Shown piece by piece: positions 59,601 through 64,000 of a DNA stretch of 64,000 nucleotides; the stretch's first letter is position 1, and each line of letters starts with the position of its first letter. The notes beneath the pieces are model-generated. The model was not told where the DNA came from. It did not search any database and saw only the letters and a program-made list of their open reading frames with translations. Position numbers and translations under genes: made by a program. This DNA comes from Amia ocellicauda (lineage: Eukaryota > Chordata > Actinopteri > Amiiformes > Amiidae), in assembly GCF_036373705.1 (NCBI RefSeq), contig NC_089860.1, forward strand, positions 37,850,921 to 37,914,920, written 5' to 3'.

Positions 59601-62600
59601 CGCCAGATGCCCATGAAACAAGACATGGACACTGGTGTTGCTTCTGTCCTTGCTGCGATGGTGCCTGACCTTCCTCTGTGAGGAGAATGTTGTGTGCTGC
59701 AATGGTGGGGAAAACATGATCGCCTCTCTAGCATCTGTTAGAGAAAACTTGGAGAAAACTCTGACCCACAGGTGGAGTCAGAGATGGCCTAAATAGGAGC
59801 TGGGGAGAAGATGGGGATGGAGTTGGTGAAACACTCCCCAGAGCTCTGGTCTCAGTGAACTCTTGAAAAGGAATGCAGAGACAGCAGGAAGAACCTACTT
59901 ATAGCAGAGCACAAAGTAGTCTGGTCCCAGACATGTGTCACTTTGATCATGAGGGTCCTCAGGCAGCAGCTTGTGGTGTCAAGGCTAAGAGCTTGTTACT
60001 TCACTACCACCAAAAGCGGATGTTGTCTCAGTGGAGATCTGTGTAGAAGCAGAGGGCCAGGCTTCTGTGTCTTCCCCACTGAGGGATGGAAATGTTCTGA
60101 CTCTGATGATTGCTCTTCAGATTGAAAGAGAACTTGGAAATTAGTCATTAGGACCATTAAATATTAATGATACACAAGGTACAGAGTTTCCAGGTATAGT
60201 TATATTCGAAGCTCTTGTGCCCTTCATATGAAACAAATTTACTCTGCAATTTGTTTAGTTTAAAAAACATGGACATATATGGACGATGCATGTTAAGAGT
60301 TTGTTGGACACCATCTAGAGAAAACTGTAAAGAGTCTATTTGACACAAACCTGGTTAATACAAAGGGTGAGTACATTTTGGAGACACTCGTGTCTTTGAA
60401 GCGGCAGTACCAAGTTACACACTTCCTGTATAGAGTCAAATATCAAACTAAACACATTATTGATCACAAAGATTTCTGATGTGAATATTTCATTCCAATG
60501 CTGTAGATTTCAAATATATTTTGTATCAACCCCATTCTTGCAGTAATTGTATATGTGTGTGTGCAGGCAGCTGTGTGTGTGCATTTTCTTTATTCCCAGA
60601 GATGGTTGTCTATTTACGTTTTACCTGGTTTATAATTCATGGATAAAGGACATGCTTTTAATATGCAGACCGTTACATTATAAATATCTATTTTTAAAAA
60701 CAACAGGCTGGGGTGACTTCTTAATTGCAAGAACTTAGCTGGCCCTTAGCAGGTGACTAACAAGTATGGAATTACACAACATAAACTTAAATTACATTCT
60801 ACACACCTTACAACTGCAAAATACATTTTGTATCAGTAAAACTAAGGAATACATATTGAATAGATATATTAAACTGTCATACCTCTTTTCAGAGGAAATA
60901 AAATGGTTGTGTATTTCCTTTCTTTCTTTCTTTCTTTCTACAGTTTCTATAGTTTCTGTAGTTGGAAGACATTATTAGTCTTAATTTTTTATAAATGGGT
61001 GTTCAATTAAGTTCAAATGAATAAATTAATAGTGCTTAGATGTTTTAAGCGTTTCCAGAGGAAATACAAATTTGTATTTCTTTAATGCTTTATCTATTTT
61101 ACTATTATCCTTTTTTAATGATTGTTTAAAAAAATATATACAATGAGAGTTAATATTGGAAATAATTTATGTTTAGTTTTTTAATAATCTAATATTTTTT
61201 TCTTCCTATTACTCTCTGCTATTTGTAAATCAAATGTAAAATATAACATCATCAGACAATTATAATTAGTACATCAAGACCCCTAATCATATAATTTCTA
61301 CATCCTGGTTATGATTAACTGATCTTTAGTTATTTTCAGTTTCTGCTTTGTACTCAAGTCTTCTAAGACACAGATCAGTCCTAATCTCTCCCTCGTCCCC
61401 TGTTTTCACAGAAAGGCAACTTCAGCTACTCAGAGACAGACCTGCACAAGAGCAGCAAGTCTAGTAAATTTAAAACCTTTGGCTGGAGGAGAAAGAAGAA
61501 GAAGGACAATGAGATGTCCAGTAGTTCAGTCCCTCAGGCCACAGAGGCACAGCACGCCCTGGCAGAGCCCGAGGACAGCGGTACTGGTGCCGCCACGCGC
61601 CCAAGCAATGGAAGCTCCAGTGAAGTCCAAGATCTCCTTTCTGAGGAATTGGATGAGCCAGGAGATGGAGCCCCAAACAAATATGTCCACTTTGATGCAT
61701 CTACATCCATGGAGTCTGTGCCCAAGTCCACGGTCGTGTCTGCCGTCTCTCCTGACCGAAGCCTGCATCAGACTTTGGATCTGAAGGGCTGGACGGTCGA
61801 GGATGTAAAAATTAGCTCCTACCTAGATGAACCAGACAACGAAGAGCAAGAGGAACTCCAAAAAAAGATCCAGAGGAAATACGCCAGTCAGTCACATGGC
61901 GAGGGGGTCACCGCTGCCCCACCCCCCCTCGATCAGGAGGACTCTGGGTTCGATTCAGTCCCTGGAGCAGCTGAGCAGGTCAAGTCTGCGTTGCACAGGG
62001 CGATGCACTTACAGCCCTCCCATGCAAAGACCTGGAGTGACTCCATCGACGGCATCACTGCAGAGGAAGTTGACACGGGGGCAGATGGTGGTGATCGCAG
62101 AGACGACGAGTTTGACAGCATAGATGAGGGGTCTGCCCAGATAGGGGTCTTGGAGGAATGGCAGCAGCAGCAGCACGGGGATGCTAGAGAATCAGCACCA
62201 GATCAGAGCCAGGGGATTATGGAATTAGCAGAGAATGCAGCCAACGAGGTCAGCCATGTTACGGACGTCCCCCTGCGAGCGGGAATCTTGGCATTAGCAG
62301 AGAAGGATCACGAGACCTTGGGCAGGGCTGGGGAATTCAACTACAGTGAACAAGTGCTGATCTCAGCTGACCAAAGCGATGGAAACAGGAGTGGCAGCTT
62401 CACCTCGGAAGCCGGCAGTGTTGGCTGGAATGTTGAATCAGGCGATCAGAACCGAACTGAACAGCATGCTCGTCAAAGTGAAGAGAGCGAGGACTGGGGA
62501 CGAGCTTCTCCACATGAGGGCAGCTTGGAAGCTGATGAAAGAGGCCAACACCATGTTGGTAGTGATTGGCCAATCCCAAGGGAAGAAGAACTTTTAGATA

Positions 62601-63351
62601 GAAGAAGTCAAGGGCTGTATGAACTTCAGAGGGAGGAAAACCTGGAAGGCTATAGTGAGAGCTGGCTGAGGAGGACTGAGTCTACTGGCAAAGATACCTA
62701 CACTGAATTGGACCAGGGGCTCATTGCTCATACTGCTCCAGAAGGCCATGGTTTTTCTGTGAGGAAAGGAAAGCTAGTAGAAACCCCTGAAGCCCACAGT
62801 GAAACAAGGGATCAACCAGATATAGGTGAAGACCACGACTGGTCAGTGAGACCCTCTCTGCCCTTTCTGAACAATCACACTGGGGTGCAAAAGCCGTCTG
62901 AAAGGAGTGAAGAGGAGCCAGGAGAGTCGAAGCACTCAAGCAGCCTTGCCCTTTGGGAGGTGAAAGCTGAAGCAAAGGGTTTCCTGATACGAAGAGGACA
63001 AACCGGCAGCTCAGTGAAGCCTGTGCTTGTGATCTCAGAGATTGAATCAATGCAGAGGAGCTCCAGGGGCGACTCCGCGAGACAGGAACCAGAGGCACCT
63101 GTTCGACAGGTCACCAGCACTGAGGAATCCCAAACATCTCCACCCACAGCAGGGTGTACCACAGAGACTGGGGGGGAGGAGCCGGCAGGGAACAGCACAG
63201 CGAACTCTTTAGAAACTGAGCAGCAGGCAGCCCCACCTATGCAGGAAGTGCTGCAAAGGGAAGTGTGCTCTGAGGGAGAGCACTCAGGTGGCTTCCAGCT
63301 GAGTGAGAGCGAGAGATCGGGCAGACATTCAGGAGAGGCACCATTGGAAAA
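43461..63351 (+). CDS. Unnamed large-exon gene, basic N-terminus and acidic disordered region (3' end outside window)
   Basis: Three exons (43461-43648, 53205-53301, 61412-63351) join in frame to at least 741 codons, and the gene continues past the window at donor GTAAGT. The N-terminal part carries three related basic motifs: RKSLKNFFSKSEQNLNE, RSFKNLFKQDRSKKKK and KFKTFGWRRKKKKDNE, the last preceded by FSYSETDLHKSSK. The 1.94-kb exon encodes a highly charged Glu/Ser/Gln-rich, probably disordered stretch with scattered Trp (TWSDSID, EDWGRA, SDWPIP, ESWLRR, DHDWSV), ending with a more ordered-looking KAEAKGFLIRRGQ...VKPVLVISEIES. No catalytic domain, signal peptide or membrane segment is seen. 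I do not recognise it with certainty. The architecture (lysine-rich short exons and one giant exon) would suit a cytoskeletal scaffold or the N-terminal part of a CRYBG (AIM1-type) protein, but that is only a guess. Confidence 0.75.
44155..44193. repeat. GT microsatellite
   Basis: About 19 GT units. Confidence 0.92.
44854..44920. repeat. CT/CA compound microsatellite
   Basis: (CT)n to 44880 followed directly by (CA)n to 44920. Confidence 0.95.
53205..53301 (+). CDS. Unnamed gene, coding exon 2
   Basis: 97 nt after a pyrimidine-rich acceptor (CTCTTCCCTCTTCCAG). Encodes TDEDGPGENGETWTDAIGPQ and NTSIYGTAPRSK. Donor GTCAGT. It fits the phases of both neighbours (2 in, 0 out), the main support for it. 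Confidence 0.65.
53832..53890. repeat. GTGC/GT microsatellite
   Basis: (GTGC)n followed by (GT)n. Confidence 0.92.
55022..55152. repeat. 38-bp minisatellite, about 3.5 copies
   Basis: Units begin GACTGTGGAG at 55039, 55077 and 55115, with a further GACT at 55153: an exact 38-bp period. A partial unit precedes at 55022. The last two complete units are nearly identical. Confidence 0.92.
56588..56660. repeat. (AT)n microsatellite
   Basis: A pure AT run of about 36 units. Confidence 0.95.
58680..58790 (+). mobile_element. Tc1-like transposase remnant
   Basis: GCAGACCTCAATCCAATAGA encodes ADLNPIE, matching the SPDLNPIE motif before the last catalytic residue of Tc1 transposases. The following sequence, one frame away, gives LLCELKA, comparable to the usual LWRELK continuation. 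Very short and decayed. Confidence 0.45.
60917..60939. repeat. CTTT microsatellite
   Basis: About five TTTC units. Confidence 0.85.
61412..63351 (+). CDS. Unnamed gene, large coding exon 3
   Basis: Acceptor TTTTCACAG ends at 61411. 646 codons stay open in one frame, which is far beyond chance, and the donor GTAAGT at 63352 sits just before an in-frame TAA (63353-63355). An exon end there is therefore preferred, though termination at that TAA is a possible alternative isoform. Confidence 0.88.
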
Positions 63352-64000
63352 GTAAGTTGGAATCTGTGATATTTCCTATGAGTTTACTTTACTAGCAACA
63401 TGTGTACAACTATTTATAACAGTGAGGGTTTTACACCAGGACGAAACTGTTCATTACCAGCTAAGACCAAACACAGAAGGGGCTTCGCGGCTAGTTTGTG
63501 AACAAAAATGCCTCATAGGTTATGCAACTGGAATAACTAGGAGTTGTTTCTGAAACTAAACCGAACGCATACCTTTTGGATTTATGTAACACAGCATTTT
63601 ATTGCTGTTTTCTTTTAAACAATTCTGCCTCATACCTGTAACCAGTTTTGAGGCATGTGTACTGGATGAACACTGATAGCTGTGTCTTACCCTCACCCCG
63701 TATTTATGTTTTCAGTAATATAAATATAAAGGTATGTGATTAAATGTGATATAATACAGTGGTAGAAATGTAGATGTCATTTTCTCTTGAATGTATACTG
63801 CAGGAACATTAAGTTAAAATGCATGATTAGCTCTTAAATGTAGCTCAGGAGGTAATTGGATCATACCTGCATATTTAAACCAAACTTTAAACACCCCCCC
63901 CCCCCCATCAGCTTCTAGTAATTACTAGCCCTGGCTTTTGTACAGATTCAGTTAGTCTCATAAAATCAGATTAGGTCTGCATGTTTTGGAAAATAATTTT
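63352..64000 (+). other. Start of intron 3 of the unnamed gene
   Basis: AT-rich, with a C homopolymer of about 14 at 63894-63907. No further exon before the window ends. Confidence 0.6.

Larger units (their letters stand above)
53302..61411 (+). other. Intron 2 of the unnamed gene
   Basis: 8.1 kb. It holds a GT repeat (53832-53890), a 38-bp minisatellite (55022-55152), a long AT tract (56588-56660), an ATC repeat (56803-56820), a Tc1-like remnant (58680-58790) and a CTTT repeat (60917-60939). The region 59330-60120 is repeat-like in feel but was not identified. Confidence 0.65.

Overview
This is vertebrate genomic DNA, almost certainly from a ray-finned fish. The genes have small exons with GT/AG introns, CpG-rich promoters and vertebrate-only families. 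The interspersed repeats (Tc1-like transposons, a CR1-type LINE, an L2-like LINE whose 3' tail contains the GGATAAGGGCGTCTGCC-type segment, a tRNA-derived SINE and a Ty3/gypsy remnant) are typical of fish. Their overall look suggests a non-teleost or early-branching lineage such as gar, bowfin, sturgeon or an elopomorph, but this is a weak inference from remembered repeat types.

All genes found are on the + strand. From left to right: (1) 1168-3837, a three-exon PLAC8/cornifelin-family gene (115 aa). (2) 4653-13934, OSCP1 in ten exons; they splice to 379 codons with every phase matching. A CpG-rich promoter with an RFX X-box-like site lies just upstream. (3) 16209-16571, LSM10, a single coding exon for the U7 snRNP Sm-like subunit. 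(4) 22.4-35.0 kb, STK40: a CpG-island promoter, a non-coding first exon and ten coding exons giving 436 aa, a pseudokinase of the COP1 pathway. (5) From 43461 to beyond the right edge, a gene I could not name. It has a lysine-rich N-terminus, two introns of about 8-10 kb and a 1.94-kb exon for a charged, probably disordered protein. As I recall the human map, OSCP1, LSM10 and STK40 are adjacent in this order and orientation on 1p34, so this is a conserved block rather than a functional operon.

The remaining sequence is introns and intergenic DNA with repeats. OSCP1 introns are rich in them: a Tc1 copy split by a CR1 fragment in intron 1, a TG-repeat-filled 278-bp intron 4, antisense CR1 in intron 6 and an antisense, internally deleted gypsy element in intron 7. 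The 35-43 kb and 44-61 kb regions have no recognised gene apart from one 97-bp exon.

I found no CRISPR, prokaryote-type system or clearly new molecular machine, and none would be expected here. The observations most worth checking are the near-perfect 32-bp-arm hairpin in an STK40 intron, a second hairpin beside a SINE in the PLAC8-like 3' region, the X-box at OSCP1, the LINE tail beside an OSCP1 splice acceptor, the TG tract in OSCP1 intron 4 and the unnamed large-exon gene at the right end.
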